Part shown: positions 19,813 through 30,074 of the stretch, in pieces | Layout: every line of letters starts with the position of its first letter | Position numbering within the stretch: the first letter of the stretch is position 1 | Origin: Aquisphaera giovannonii | GTDB lineage: Bacteria > Planctomycetota > Planctomycetia > Isosphaerales > Isosphaeraceae | DNA length: 64,000 bases | Assembly: GCF_008087625.1 (NCBI RefSeq) | Contig: NZ_CP042997.1 | Span: 3,410,001-3,474,000, forward strand | Reading direction: 5' to 3' | Position numbers and translations under genes: made by a program | Notes under the pieces: generated by a model | Seen by the model: only the letters and a program-made list of their open reading frames with translations | What the model was told of the DNA's origin: nothing | The model's database searches: none

Positions 19813-20571
19813 ATGCTGCGAAACCGGTTCTCTCCACGCCTGGTCCTGGCGGCGGTCGGCGCCGCCGCGACCCTCTGCGCCACCCCCGCGGCAGCCCCGG
19901 CGCAGGAGCCCGCGAAGGCCCTCCGGACGACGACGCCCGCCCCCCGCGAAGGCAACTGGATGAAGATGCACGAGTCCTTCCTGAAGCGGGCGAGGGACAA
20001 GGAGCGGATCGACCTCGTCTTCCTCGGCGACTCGATCACCCAGGGCTGGGGCCACAACGACACCTGGAAGCGGTTCTACGGCCCCCGCCACGCGGCGAAT
20101 TTCGGCATCGGCGGCGACCGGACCGAGCACGTCCTCTGGCGGATCGAGCACGGCGAGTTCGACGTGATCCGCCCCAAGGTCGTCGTCCTGATGATCGGGA
20201 CCAACAACACCGGCGGCGAGTCCGCCGACGACATCGCCGCGGGCGTCACGGCCATCGTCAAGCAACTGCGGAGGAGGCTCCCCGAGGCCAAGATCCTCCT
20301 GCTGGGCGTCTTCCCCAGGTCCGCGAAGCCCACCGATCCCGTCCGCGGCAAGATCGAGGAGATCAACAGCAAGATCAGCAAGCTCGACGACGGCCACTCC
20401 GTGACCTACCTCGACATCGGCAAGTCCTTCCTGGAGCCCGACGGCACGCTCACCCGCGAGGTCATGCCGGACCTCCTCCACCTGAGCGCCCGCGGCTACC
20501 GGATCTGGGCCGACGCCATGGAGCCGACGCTCTGGAGGCTTCTCGACAAGCCCCAGCAGGCGAAGAAGTGA
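19813..20571 (+). CDS. Secreted SGNH/GDSL-family hydrolase
   Basis: 252 residues. The ATG at 19813 has AGGTGG 4 nt upstream and gives a signal peptide (MLRNRFSPRLVLAAVGAAAT..., cleavage near PAQ); an ATG at 19747 would add 22 residues and overlap the preceding gene. The four SGNH blocks are present: FLGDSITQGWG (block I Ser), NFGIGGDRTEHVLWR (block II Gly), VLMIGTNNT (block III Asn) and DLLHLSARGY (block V Asp and His). The sequence is close to platelet-activating-factor acetylhydrolase-type enzymes found in planctomycetes. Secreted esterase; its substrate could be acetylated sugars (inference). Confidence 0.92.
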   Translation: MLRNRFSPRLVLAAVGAAATLCATPAAAPAQEPAKALRTTTPAPREGNWMKMHESFLKRARDKERIDLVFLGDSITQGWGHNDTWKRFYGPRHAANFGIGGDRTEHVLWRIEHGEFDVIRPKVVVLMIGTNNTGGESADDIAAGVTAIVKQLRRRLPEAKILLLGVFPRSAKPTDPVRGKIEEINSKISKLDDGHSVTYLDIGKSFLEPDGTLTREVMPDLLHLSARGYRIWADAMEPTLWRLLDKPQQAKK

Positions 20572-20735
20572 TCATGATTATGAAGTGACGACGCCGCCCG
20601 CCTTCGACCCGGGGGGGCGGGCGGCGAGTCGCCCGCGCGGGGTGTCACGTCCCCCCGTCGCGGGGCCGCCCGGTCCGGCCCCGGCCCCCCGGGGAGCCGG
20701 GCCGGAGACGCCGGGCCCGTGGGGGGCCTCATCCC

Positions 20736-21530
20736 TCACGGCCCGAATAGCCTGTTCGGGTCGATCTTCGGGAGCTCGGCCCACGCCGGCGGCTCGTCCT
20801 CGAAGGGGTGCGGCGACGGGTCGCGGCCGCGGTCACGGCCGGACTGGATCTCGAGGAGCGCGGCGGCGAGCTTCAGGTCCTCCTGGGCCGTGATCTTGAT
20901 GTTATAGGCGGAGCCCGGGACGAGGACGCAGCGGTGCCCGATGGCCTCGACGAGCTGGGCGTCGTCGGTCGCGGCGGGCCCGCCCACGTCGCGACGCGCG
21001 TAGGCCGCCTCCAGCCAGTCGCGGCGGAAGACCTGCGGCGTCTGGGCGAGGTAAAGGCCGTCGCGGGGGACGGTCTCGGTCGTCAGGCCGTCGCCCCCGT
21101 CGCGCTTGATCGTGTCGCGGACGGGGATGGCGAGGAGCGCGGCGCCGTGCTCGCGGCCGGCGGCGATGACGGCGGCGGCGAGCTCGCCGGTCAGGCAGGG
21201 GCGGGCCGCGTCGTGGATGGCCACCAGGTCGCAGGCGGGCGGGATGCGCCCCAGGGCCCTGGCGACGGTGTCGGCCCGCTCCTCGCCGCCCTCGATGACG
21301 TCGAGGTTGAGGAAGGCGGCCTTGTCCCGATACCGTCGATCGAACATCTCGCGGTCCTCCGGCGAGATGGCCACGATGATCTGCTCGACCTCGCCGTGGG
21401 TCAGGAACGGGTCGAGGGCCCTCAGCCAGACGGCGCGTCCGTCGAGCTCCGCGTAGACCTTCTTCTGCGAAGGGTCGCCGAACCGCGTGGAGCGTCCCGC
21501 GGCCGGCAGGATCACGGCAAGTCGGCCCAT
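20736..21530 (-). CDS. ispD: 2-C-methyl-D-erythritol 4-phosphate cytidylyltransferase
   Basis: 264 residues; the start MGRLAVILPAAGRSTRFG is preceded by GAGGAGG. IspD makes CDP-methylerythritol, the third step of the MEP isoprenoid pathway. The family motifs are intact: PAAGRSTRFG with a following KK, VIEGGEERADTVARAL, VAIHDAARPCL, AIPVRDTIK, QTPQVF and TDDAQLVE. The C-terminal 30 residues after NIKITAQEDLKLAAALL are an acidic/Pro-rich extension (PSPHPFEDEPPAWAELPK) not needed for the fold. It converges with the SGNH gene across a 164-bp GC-rich gap that contains short hairpins. Confidence 0.94.
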   Translation of the reverse strand: MGRLAVILPAAGRSTRFGDPSQKKVYAELDGRAVWLRALDPFLTHGEVEQIIVAISPEDREMFDRRYRDKAAFLNLDVIEGGEERADTVARALGRIPPACDLVAIHDAARPCLTGELAAAVIAAGREHGAALLAIPVRDTIKRDGGDGLTTETVPRDGLYLAQTPQVFRRDWLEAAYARRDVGGPAATDDAQLVEAIGHRCVLVPGSAYNIKITAQEDLKLAAALLEIQSGRDRGRDPSPHPFEDEPPAWAELPKIDPNRLFGP

Positions 21531-21702
21531 GGCGTCACCTCCTCGGGACGAGAATGACTGGGCGGTCATGCCCGATTGTGGACCGCGCCGGGGCCGGAGT
21601 CAACGACCCGAACGCCGCCCCGCGAAGGACGGCGCCTTGATCCGCGGGCGCCGGGCCATTAGAGTCCACGCAGGTCCGCCCCCGCGATCGGAGGAGTGCC
21701 GC

Positions 21703-22569
21703 ATGGAGGAGTCGAAGTCCGCCAGCGCCGCGGAATGCCTGGGCCCGCAATGCGCCGCGATGGTCCTGGACTGGCTCCGCGCCCGGGCCGGCGAGGCTGC
21801 CGGTGCGGGGGCGGGGGCCGTAGCCGTGGCGGGGCCGAGGTCCGAGGCCCGCCAGGGCCTCCTCTGGAGGTCGGCCCCGTACAGCGAGGACTCGCCGCGG
21901 ATCGCGTCCACCGCCGAGCTCGCCGGCGCGATCGAGCACCTCCAGTACGCGGTCTTCCGGCGGTTCGAGAACACGCTGACGCGGGCCGAGCGGATCCGCC
22001 TGGACAACTCGATCGAGAACGCGCTGTTCAAGGTGGACCGCTACCTCGCCCGCGCCGACGAGGCGGAGGTCGCCGCGAATGCCCCGGAGGTGGCGACGCT
22101 GCGGGCGGCCATCCGCGAGGGCCGCGAGAAGGCCGAGCGCATGCGGACGCAGGCCCGCCGCGCGGAGTTGAAGCTGGCCCAGCTCACCACGCTGTCGCCG
22201 GAGACGTTCGAGGAGTTCGTCGCCGAGCTGTTCGAATCCCTCGGCTACGAGGTGGAGCAGACCGGCGGCTCCGGCGACGAGGGGGCGGACCTGCGGCTCC
22301 GGCGCAAGGACATGGTGGCCATCGTCCAGTGCAAGTACCACAAGCGCGGCGTGGTCGGCTCGCCGGAGCTCCAGAAGTTCCTGGGGACCGTCCACCACAC
22401 CCGCAGCCACAAGGGGTTCTTCGTGACGACCAGCAGCTTCTCGCTGGCGGCCGAGAGGTTCGTGGCCGAGCACCCGATCGAGCTCATCGACGGCCCCCGC
22501 CTCGTCGAGCTCGTGCAGCACGCGATGGGGCCGGGCGCCCGCCGCGAGCCGCTGCCGGCGTGGTTCTGA
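21703..22569 (+). CDS. Mrr-type restriction endonuclease-like protein
   Basis: 288 residues; GGAGGAG lies just upstream of the ATG. The C-terminal domain (from about residue 168) is Mrr_cat: ETFEEFVAELFESLGYEVEQTGGSGDEGADL, with catalytic D196 and the Q209-x-K211 pair in VQCKY, then KFLGTVHHTRSHKGFFVTTSSFS. Residues 100-165 form charged helices, possibly a coiled coil. There is no methyltransferase or specificity partner nearby, so it may be a solitary modification-dependent nuclease or a DNA-repair nuclease. Divergent from ispD. Confidence 0.85.
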   Translation: MEESKSASAAECLGPQCAAMVLDWLRARAGEAAGAGAGAVAVAGPRSEARQGLLWRSAPYSEDSPRIASTAELAGAIEHLQYAVFRRFENTLTRAERIRLDNSIENALFKVDRYLARADEAEVAANAPEVATLRAAIREGREKAERMRTQARRAELKLAQLTTLSPETFEEFVAELFESLGYEVEQTGGSGDEGADLRLRRKDMVAIVQCKYHKRGVVGSPELQKFLGTVHHTRSHKGFFVTTSSFSLAAERFVAEHPIELIDGPRLVELVQHAMGPGARREPLPAWF

Positions 22570-22917
22570 AGCGACGCCCCGCGACGCCCCCCCGGCGTCG
22601 GCACGATTCGTGCAGCTCCACGGGGCGGGCTCGCGCCGATCGGTGCCCGCGGCCGGGCTGGTTTTTCCAAGTTGTCCAACACGCGACCCTCCGGACGGCG
22701 TAAGATATATCGAAAGCCAGATGCCCCGGATCGTCGCCAGCCGGATGTGCTCCTTCTTCAAGATCCCGCATACGTCATCCGCTTCCGCCCGGCGTCCCGC
22801 CGGGGAGATATCCACGTCATGGCCCCGACCGATGGAACGAGGTTGAATGAGGCCGCGAGGCCCGCGGACTCGACCTCTCCGACCCACGCTTCCGAACCTG
22901 GCCAGGGAGGGTTCCTC

Positions 22918-23157
22918 ATGTCCAGTCGCATCCCGAAGCCGGCGCTCCACGGGCTCGAGTTGCCGCCCGAGTTCGAGGACCTGACGGGGGTCGTCCGCAA
23001 CGACCTGAAGGTCCTCGTGTCGATCCTCGCCGACCGCGCGACCGAGCGGCTGCTGCTCTCCAGGCGGCAGTCCCAGCAGCTCCGGCGTTCGCTCTGGAAC
23101 AGCCTCACGGACACCCTGAACCGGGAGATGGCCCCGCTCACGGCCGACCGCCGCTGA
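22918..23157 (+). CDS. Small protein of unknown function
   Basis: 79 residues from an ATG with AGGGAGG 6 nt upstream; an alternative ATG at 22819 would add 33 residues. It has a Pro-rich N-terminus and two predicted helices (DLTGVVRNDLKVLVSILADRA and SQQLRRSLWNSLTDTLNREM). No family recognised. It ends 69 bp before the CoaC-like gene, on the same strand, so they may be cotranscribed. In many bacteria rpoZ occupies this place, but this sequence does not match the omega subunit. Confidence 0.65.
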   Translation: MSSRIPKPALHGLELPPEFEDLTGVVRNDLKVLVSILADRATERLLLSRRQSQQLRRSLWNSLTDTLNREMAPLTADRR

Positions 23158-23226
23158 GCCCCGCGGGCCGGCCGCCCCGACGGCCGGCCCGCGGGGACGA
23201 CGATCCCGACCCGGAAGGCTCGACGC

Positions 23227-23934
23227 ATGGCTCGCGTGCTGCTCGGCGTGACCGGCTCCGTGGCCGCCATCCTGACCCCGGCCCTCGACGCGGCCCTTCG
23301 CCGGGCCGGCCCCCACGCCGGGGGCAATTCCGTCCGCGTCCTCGCCACCGAGCCGTCGCTGTACTTCTTCGACGCCGCGGGCCTGGATCCCGGCGAGGGC
23401 CCCGACGAAGCACCCGGCCGCCTCTACCGCGACCGCGACGAATGGCCGGGCGTCCGCTACCGCCGCGACGACCCGGTGCTCCACATCGAGCTCCGCAAGT
23501 GGGCGGACGTGCTCGTCGTCGCCCCGCTGGACGCCAACACCCTGGGCAAGTTTGCCCTGGGGCTCTCGGATAACCTCCTCACCTGCGTGTTCCGCGCCTG
23601 GGACTTCAGCCGCCCGGTGATCCTCGCCCCCGCGATGAACACGATGATGTGGCGGAGCCCCGTGACCGCCCGCCACCTGGGACAGATCCTCCTCGACCGG
23701 GCGGGCCTGGCCGCGCTCCCCGACGGGTGGAGCCTCGACTCCGCGCCGGAGCACTTCGCCCGCCTGGCGCCGCGGATCATCCTCATCCCGCCCCGATCCA
23801 AGCGGCTCGCCTGCGGGGACGTCGGGGTCGGCGCCATGGCCGAGGTCCGGGACATCGCCGAGGCCGTCTTCTCCTGGTCCCAGGACGCCCCCCGGCCGGA
23901 GCGCGAAGAAGAGGCAGGGGCGATGCTCTTCTGA
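23227..23934 (+). CDS. CoaC-like flavoprotein (phosphopantothenoylcysteine decarboxylase type)
   Basis: 235 residues. It begins with the FMN-binding MARVLLGVTGSVAA. The active-site features are a histidine in HIELRKWADVLVVAPLDANTLGKFALGLSDNLLT and the PAMNTMMW segment, and the conserved CGDVGVGAMAE segment of the substrate-binding clamp is present. In bacteria CoaC is usually fused to CoaB; here the CoaB half is absent, so this is either a free-standing PPC decarboxylase, working with CoaB encoded elsewhere, or another HFCD-family decarboxylase. An insert at about residues 30-80 is longer than in CoaC and rich in acidic residues. Confidence 0.83.
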   Translation: MARVLLGVTGSVAAILTPALDAALRRAGPHAGGNSVRVLATEPSLYFFDAAGLDPGEGPDEAPGRLYRDRDEWPGVRYRRDDPVLHIELRKWADVLVVAPLDANTLGKFALGLSDNLLTCVFRAWDFSRPVILAPAMNTMMWRSPVTARHLGQILLDRAGLAALPDGWSLDSAPEHFARLAPRIILIPPRSKRLACGDVGVGAMAEVRDIAEAVFSWSQDAPRPEREEEAGAMLF

Positions 23935-24272
23935 GCAGCCTGAAATCGCCCGCCATCCGCGATGACGCGGAATCCGCATCGTGACCGGGGCTGTCGAGTC
24001 CCTCGCACGCGGTGCGATGGAAGTGGGGAGGTCGCCAACGGGATCGGGCGGCGAATCGCATCTACCCCGCAACGGGGCGTCGGCCACCGGCCCGCAGGAT
24101 GGGGACGGAGTTATGAATGAAACGATGCTCGATTGCGTCACATAAAGCTTAGCAGAATCGAGAGGAATCCGGGACTATCGGCTTGACCAACCGCGGGTCC
24201 GCTCGTTTACTATTGAGTTTTCCGATAACTGCCCCGACCTAGTATCGACGAAATGGTGGCCGACGGTTTCCG
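23935..24272 (+). promoter_or_regulatory. Intergenic region upstream of the LysR gene, with a candidate promoter
   Basis: 338 bp, lower in GC towards its 3' end. TTGACC (24183-24188) and TACTAT (24208-24213) are spaced by 19 bp and could be a sigma-70-type promoter for the LysR gene; TTTACT at 17 bp overlaps. No gene is supported here. Confidence 0.35.
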
Positions 24273-25232
24273 ATGCAGTTCGAGTCGTTGAAGATCTTCT
24301 GCGATGTCGTGCGATGGGCGAGCTTCTCGCGGGGCGCGGAGGAGAGCGGGATTTCCCAGTCCTCCGCGAGCCAGGCGGTCCACCAGCTCGAGGTGCGCCT
24401 GGGCATCAAGCTCATCGACCGGTCGAAGCGCCCCCTCGTGCTGACGACGGCGGGGAAGGTCTACTACGAGGGGTGCAAGGAGCTGGTCGGGCGATACCTG
24501 GAGCTCGAGAACCGCGTGAAGTCGGCACTCGGCGGGGAGAAGGTGGTCGGCACCGTGGGCGTCGCCTCGATCTACTCGGTGGGCATGCACCACATGAGCG
24601 AGTACGTGAAGGGCTTCGAGGAGCGATTCCCGGAGGCCAGCGTCCGGCTCGAGTACCTGCATCCGACGCGGGTCATCGAGCGGGTGATCGACGGCGGCGC
24701 GGACCTGGGGCTGATCTCCTACCCGCGGAAGTGGCCGGAGCTGACGGTGATACCCTGGCGCGAGGAGGCGATGATGCTGGCGGTCCACCCGTCGCACCGA
24801 TTCGCCGCGAGGTCCAGGGTGGATGTCCGGGAGCTGGACGGGGAGGCCTTCGTGGCCTTCGACGCCGAGCTCTCGATCCGGCGTGCGATCGACCGGACGC
24901 TCCGCCATCACGACGTCTCGGTCGAGGTCGTGCACGAATTCGACAACATCGAGAACCTCAAGCGGGCGGTGGAGATCCCGGCGGGCATCTCGATCCTGCC
25001 GGAGCCCTCGCTCGCCCGCGAGGTCCGGGCCGGGACTCTCGTCGCGGTGCCCATCTCCGGGCAGGACGCGAAGTACCGGCTGGTCCGGCCGCTGGCGATC
25101 GTGCATCGCCGCAACGAGACGCTGGACGTGACGGCCGCCCGGTTCCTCGAGCTGCTCGCCGGCAAGGCCCCGGGCGGCCCGGGCCCCGAGCCCGCCGGCC
25201 GCGCCAAACGCGTGACGGCCGCCACCGCATGA
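24273..25232 (+). CDS. LysR-family transcriptional regulator
   Basis: 319 residues. An N-terminal winged HTH (MQFESLKIFCDVVRWASFSR then GISQSSASQAVHQLEVRLGIKLIDR) is followed by a linker helix and a periplasmic-binding-protein-like effector domain (about 95-300). It lies immediately upstream of gltBD in the same direction, which parallels the GltC-gltAB arrangement of Bacillus, so it probably senses a nitrogen or carbon signal and controls glutamate synthase (inference). The usual LysR arrangement is divergent; here it is codirectional. Confidence 0.9.
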   Translation: MQFESLKIFCDVVRWASFSRGAEESGISQSSASQAVHQLEVRLGIKLIDRSKRPLVLTTAGKVYYEGCKELVGRYLELENRVKSALGGEKVVGTVGVASIYSVGMHHMSEYVKGFEERFPEASVRLEYLHPTRVIERVIDGGADLGLISYPRKWPELTVIPWREEAMMLAVHPSHRFAARSRVDVRELDGEAFVAFDAELSIRRAIDRTLRHHDVSVEVVHEFDNIENLKRAVEIPAGISILPEPSLAREVRAGTLVAVPISGQDAKYRLVRPLAIVHRRNETLDVTAARFLELLAGKAPGGPGPEPAGRAKRVTAATA

Positions 25233-25239
25233 CGCCGAC

Positions 25240-25268
25240 ATTCGACGCCCGATGACCGGGCGTCGAAT
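25240..25268 (+). terminator. Perfect 12-bp hairpin between the LysR gene and gltB
   Basis: ATTCGACGCCCG, a 5-nt loop, CGGGCGTCGAAT. No T-run follows, so it might be a Rho-assisted terminator for the LysR gene, a protective 3' hairpin or part of the gltB leader. It lies 8 bp after the LysR stop and about 235 bp before gltB. Confidence 0.5.
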
Positions 25269-25502
25269 CCCACCGATGTCCCCCCGTCGCGCACGAGGGG
25301 GCCGCCCGGGCCTCGGCCCCGGACCCCCGCAGTCGGCCTGGTCAGCCGGATGCGAACCGGGAGCCGCAGCCGCGGCATCCGTCCCCGCGATCCATCGAAA
25401 CCAACCGCCCGGCCCGCCGGGCCCGCAAGCCGCACGCGACGCTTCGTGCTCTTGTCCTGGTCTCCACCAGAAGCTGTCAGGCGTCCTCAAAGGGCTAGAT
25501 CC

Positions 25503-28500
25503 ATGGGAACAGGCTTACCGTCGCCCCAGGGGCTTTACGATCCGAGTCGCGAACACGACGGCTGCGGCGTGGGGTTCATCGTCGATCTCAAGGGGCGGAA
25601 ATCCCACGCGCTCGTCCGCGACGGCCTGACGGCCCTGGTGAACCTGGACCACCGCGGCGCCTGCGGCTGCGAGAACAACACCGGCGACGGCGCGGGGGTG
25701 CTCATCCAGATCCCCCACGAGTTCCTGGCGGAGCGGTGCCGACGCCTCGGCATCGCCCTCGGCGAGCCCGGATCCTACGGGATCGGCGCCCTCTTCGCGT
25801 CGCCGGACCCGAAGCAGCAGGCTTACGGCAAGAAGCTCTTCGAGAGGATCGTCGCCGAGGAGGGCCAGACGCTCCTCGGCTGGCGCCCCGTGAAGACGAA
25901 CAACGAGCCCCTGGGCGCCAGCGCCCGGAGCGTCGAGCCGAAGGTCCTGCACGCCGTCGTCGGCCGCTCCGCTTCCATGAAGGACGACGACGCCTTCGAG
26001 CGGAAGCTGTTCGTCATCCGCAAGCGGTTCGAATCGGCCATCGAGGACTCGGGGCTCGACGACCGCAAGTATTTCTACTTCTCCAGCCTGTCCTGCCGCA
26101 CGATCGTCTACAAGGGCATGCTGACGCCCGGCCAGGTCCGGATCTACTACGAGGACGACCTCGCCGATCCGCTCCTCAAGAGCGCGATCTGCATGTTCCA
26201 CTCGCGGTTCTCCACGAACACGTTCCCGAGCTGGGAGCTGGCGCACCCCTACCGGATGATCTCGCACAACGGGGAGATCAACACGCTCCGCGGCAACATC
26301 AACTGGATGCGGGCCCGCGAGGCCCTCTTCGCGTCTGGGTTGTATGAGCCGGGCGACATCGAGAAGATCCGCCCGATCGTCCGCGAGGGGCTCTCGGACA
26401 CGGCCTGCCTGGACAACGCCGTCGAGCTGCTCGTGCGGTCGGGGTACAGCCTGCCGCACGCCATGATGATGCTCATCCCGGAGGCCTGGGACCACCACGA
26501 GTCCATGTCCCAGGTGAAGAAGGATTTCTATCAGTACCACAGCTGCCTGATGGAGCCCTGGGACGGGCCCGCCTCCGTCGGGTTCACCGACGGCAGGAAC
26601 ATCGGCGCGGTGCTCGACCGCAACGGCCTGCGGCCCAGCCGCTACGTCGTCACCAAGGACGGCCGCGTGATCATGGCGTCCGAGGTGGGCGCCATCGAGG
26701 TCGCGCCGTCGAACGTCCTGAAGAAGGGGCGGCTCGAGCCCGGCAAGATGTTCCTCGTGGACCTCGAGGAGGGGCGGATCGTCGGCGACGAGGAGCTGAA
26801 GGAGCAGATCGCCTCGGCGAAGCCGTATGGCCAGTGGCTCCGCGAGCACATGGTCTCGCTCGCCGACCTGCCCCCCGCGCCCGAGGTCCCCGGCCCGGAC
26901 CCCAAGACGCTCCTCCAGCGCCAGCAGGCCTTCGGCTACACGCAGGAGGACCTGAAGTACATCCTCGGCCCGATGGGGTCGAGCGGCGAGGAGGCCATCG
27001 GCTCGATGGGCAACGACGCGCCGCTCGCGGTGCTCTCGGATCGGGCCCAGCCGCTGTTCAACTACTTCAAGCAGCTCTTCGCCCAGGTGACCAACCCGCC
27101 GCTCGACGCGATCCGCGAGGAGCTCGTCACCTCGGTCTTCACCGGGGCCGGAGGCGAGGGGAACCTGCTGGAGCCGAAGCCCGAGTCGTGCCGCCAGATC
27201 GCCCTGGACATGCCGGTCGTGGACAACGACGAGATGGCCAGGCTCAAGCAGCTGGAGGGCTGGCGGGGCTTCACCTCGGTCACGCTGCCGATGCTCTTCG
27301 TCGCGGCCGACGGCGCCGCGGGCATGGAGCGGGCGCTCGATGATCTCTTCGAGAAGGCGAGCCGGGCGATCGACGCCGGGGCCAGCCTGATCATCCTCTC
27401 GGACCGCGGCGTGAGCGCCGAGATGGCCGCGATCCCCTCGCTGCTGGCCTGCTCGGGCCTGCACCACCACCTGGTCCGCCGCGGCCAGCGGTCCCGCGCC
27501 GGCCTCCTGATCGAGTGCGGCGACGTCCGCGAGGTCCACCACGTCGCCCTGCTGCTCGGCTACGGCGCCGGGACGATCAACCCCTACGTCGCCTTCGAGA
27601 CCCTCGACGCGATGATCCGCGAGGGGCTCATGAAGGGCGTGGACCGCGAGGAGGCGATCTACCGCTACCGCAAGGCGATGAAGAAGGGCGTCGTGAAGGT
27701 GATGTCCAAGATGGGCATCAGCACCATCCAGAGCTACCGCGGGGCCCAGATCTTCGAGGCCATCGGCCTGAACGAGGAGTTCGTCGCCCGGTACTTCGAC
27801 AAGACGGCCTCCCGCGTCGGCGGCGTCGGCCTGGAGGAGATCGCCCGCGAGACCCTGGAGCACCACCGCCGGGCCTACGGGCTACGCGACGCCGGCCCGT
27901 CCCTCCTCGACGACGGCGGCCAGTACCAGTGGCGCCGGGACGGCGAATACCACCTGTTCAACCCCGAGACGATCTTCCGGCTCCAGCACGCCACCCAGGC
28001 CGGCCGGTACGACATCTTCAAGAAGTACACGAGCTCGGTCGACGGGCAGAACGAGCGGCTCTGCACCCTCCGCGGGCTGTTCGAGTTCCGCAGGGGCTCG
28101 CGCAAGCCGATCCCGATCGACGAGGTGGAGCCGGTCGAATCGATCGTCCGCCGGTTCGCCACGGGGGCGATGAGCTACGGCTCGATCTCCGCCGAGGCCC
28201 ACGAGACCCTGGCCATCGCCATGAACCGGCTGGGCGGGCGCTCGAACACGGGCGAGGGGGGCGAGGATCCGGAGCGGTTCCGCCCGCTGCCCAACGGGGA
28301 CAGCAAGCGGAGCGCCATCAAGCAGGTGGCGTCCGGCCGGTTCGGCGTCACGAGCGAGTACCTCGTGAACTCCGACGAGCTCCAGATCAAGATGGCGCAG
28401 GGGGCCAAGCCCGGCGAGGGCGGCCAGCTCCCCGGCCACAAGGTCTGGCCGTGGATCGCCAAGGTCCGCCACTCCACGCCGGGCGTGGGCCTCATCAGCC

Positions 28501-30074
28501 CGCCGCCGCACCACGACATCTACTCGATCGAGGACCTCGCCCAGCTCATCTTCGACCTGAAGAACAGCAACCCGAGGGCGCGGATCAGCGTGAAGCTCGT
28601 GGCCGAGGTGGGGGTCGGCACGGTCGCCGCGGGCGTGGCCAAGGCCCACAGCGACGTCGTCCTCATCAGCGGCCACGACGGCGGCACGGGAGCCAGCCCG
28701 CTGACGTCGCTCAAGCACGCCGGCGTCCCCTGGGAGCTCGGCCTGGCGGAGACCCAGCAGACGCTCGTGCTGAACAAGCTCCGCGACCGGATCGTCGTCC
28801 AGGCCGACGGCCAGATGAAGACCGGCCGCGACGTCGTCATCGCCGCCCTGCTGGGCGCCGAGGAGTACGGCTTCGCCACCGCGCCGCTGGTCGTCATGGG
28901 CTGCGTCATGATGCGGGTCTGCCACCTGGACACCTGCCCGGTCGGCATCGCCACGCAGAACCCGAAGCTCCGCGAGAAGTTCCGCGGCCAGGCCGAGCAC
29001 GTCGTCAACTTCTTCCGGTTCGTCGCCGAGGAGGTCCGCGAGCACATGGCCGCGCTGGGCTTCCGGACGATGGACGAGATGATCGGCCGCAGCGACCTGC
29101 TCGACATGCGGAAGGCGATCGACCACTACAAGGCCCGGGGCCTGGACTTCTCCAAGATCTTCTACCGGCCCGAGATGGGCCCCGACGTGGCCGTCCGCAA
29201 GGTCCGCGAGCAGGAGCACGGGCTCGACTCCACGATGGACGTGCAGACGCTCGTGCCCGACTGCGCCCCCGCGATCGACCGCGGCGAGCCGGTGACGCTC
29301 GACCTGAAGATCCGCAACGTCAACCGCACCGTCGGGACCATCCTCGGCAGCGTGGTCACCCGCAAGTACGGGTCGGCGGGCCTCCCGGAGGACACGATCC
29401 AGCTCCGCTTCAAGGGCTCCGCCGGCCAGAGCTTCGGCGCCTTCGTGCCGCGGGGCGTGACGATGACCATCGAGGGGGACTCCAACGACTACGTCGGCAA
29501 GGGGCTCTCCGGCGGCAAGATCGTCGTCGCCCCCCCGCGTGACGCGCCCTTCGTCCCCGAGGAGAACGTGATCATCGGCAACGTGGCCCTCTACGGCGCG
29601 ACCGGCGGCCAGGCCTTCTTCCGGGGCCTCGCCGGCGAGCGGTTCTGCGTCCGCAACAGCGGCGCCCAGACCGTGGTCGAGGGGACCGGCGACCACTGCT
29701 GCGAGTACATGACCGGAGGGGTCGTCGTGATCATCGGCCGGACGGGCCGCAACTTCGCCGCCGGCATGAGCGGCGGCATGGCCTTCGTCCTGGACGAGGC
29801 CGGCGACTTCCCCCGCCGCTGCAACCGCGACATGGTGGACCTCGAGCCGCTCGCCGAGCCCGAGGACATCGAGCTCGTCCGCGACCTGCTCATCCAGCAC
29901 GCCGGCTACACCGGCAGCGCCGTGGCCGCCCGGCTCCTGAAGGGCTGGGACGAGGCCGTCGGCAAGTTCGTCAAGGTGATGCCCCGCGACTATCGCCGGG
30001 CCCTCGAGGAGAGGAAGAAGGCCGAGATGGAGGCAGTCGAGGTGTCCGACCAGGTGGAGGTGACCCGTGGGTAA
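25503..30074 (+). CDS. gltB: Glutamate synthase large subunit
   Basis: 1523 residues, the usual GltB length. Glutamine + 2-oxoglutarate + reductant give two glutamates. The class II amidotransferase domain begins after a 20-residue propeptide: C21 in HDGCGVGF is the catalytic N-terminal cysteine after processing, and the amidotransferase motif [17 protein letters not shown] follows near residue 235. The central domain and the FMN-binding synthase domain ([44 protein letters not shown]) come next, then a 3Fe-4S site at C1134, C1140, C1145. The GXGXG beta-helix with repeating G-x-x-G-x-x-x-G closes the protein. The chosen ATG lies near AAAGGG. It overlaps gltD by 8 bases. Confidence 0.97.
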   Translation: MGTGLPSPQGLYDPSREHDGCGVGFIVDLKGRKSHALVRDGLTALVNLDHRGACGCENNTGDGAGVLIQIPHEFLAERCRRLGIALGEPGSYGIGALFASPDPKQQAYGKKLFERIVAEEGQTLLGWRPVKTNNEPLGASARSVEPKVLHAVVGRSASMKDDDAFERKLFVIRKRFESAIEDSGLDDRKYFYFSSLSCRTIVYKGMLTPGQVRIYYEDDLADPLLKSAICMFHSRFSTNTFPSWELAHPYRMISHNGEINTLRGNINWMRAREALFASGLYEPGDIEKIRPIVREGLSDTACLDNAVELLVRSGYSLPHAMMMLIPEAWDHHESMSQVKKDFYQYHSCLMEPWDGPASVGFTDGRNIGAVLDRNGLRPSRYVVTKDGRVIMASEVGAIEVAPSNVLKKGRLEPGKMFLVDLEEGRIVGDEELKEQIASAKPYGQWLREHMVSLADLPPAPEVPGPDPKTLLQRQQAFGYTQEDLKYILGPMGSSGEEAIGSMGNDAPLAVLSDRAQPLFNYFKQLFAQVTNPPLDAIREELVTSVFTGAGGEGNLLEPKPESCRQIALDMPVVDNDEMARLKQLEGWRGFTSVTLPMLFVAADGAAGMERALDDLFEKASRAIDAGASLIILSDRGVSAEMAAIPSLLACSGLHHHLVRRGQRSRAGLLIECGDVREVHHVALLLGYGAGTINPYVAFETLDAMIREGLMKGVDREEAIYRYRKAMKKGVVKVMSKMGISTIQSYRGAQIFEAIGLNEEFVARYFDKTASRVGGVGLEEIARETLEHHRRAYGLRDAGPSLLDDGGQYQWRRDGEYHLFNPETIFRLQHATQAGRYDIFKKYTSSVDGQNERLCTLRGLFEFRRGSRKPIPIDEVEPVESIVRRFATGAMSYGSISAEAHETLAIAMNRLGGRSNTGEGGEDPERFRPLPNGDSKRSAIKQVASGRFGVTSEYLVNSDELQIKMAQGAKPGEGGQLPGHKVWPWIAKVRHSTPGVGLISPPPHHDIYSIEDLAQLIFDLKNSNPRARISVKLVAEVGVGTVAAGVAKAHSDVVLISGHDGGTGASPLTSLKHAGVPWELGLAETQQTLVLNKLRDRIVVQADGQMKTGRDVVIAALLGAEEYGFATAPLVVMGCVMMRVCHLDTCPVGIATQNPKLREKFRGQAEHVVNFFRFVAEEVREHMAALGFRTMDEMIGRSDLLDMRKAIDHYKARGLDFSKIFYRPEMGPDVAVRKVREQEHGLDSTMDVQTLVPDCAPAIDRGEPVTLDLKIRNVNRTVGTILGSVVTRKYGSAGLPEDTIQLRFKGSAGQSFGAFVPRGVTMTIEGDSNDYVGKGLSGGKIVVAPPRDAPFVPEENVIIGNVALYGATGGQAFFRGLAGERFCVRNSGAQTVVEGTGDHCCEYMTGGVVVIIGRTGRNFAAGMSGGMAFVLDEAGDFPRRCNRDMVDLEPLAEPEDIELVRDLLIQHAGYTGSAVAARLLKGWDEAVGKFVKVMPRDYRRALEERKKAEMEAVEVSDQVEVTRG

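Noticed and set aside
22918-23157. Possible RNA polymerase omega subunit (rpoZ)
   Set aside because: Position before a CoaC-like gene suggested it, but residues do not match the RpoZ pattern.
21535-24141. Long antisense frame opposite the Mrr and CoaC-like genes
   Set aside because: Crosses three genes with clear families on the other strand; no ribosome binding site or domain.
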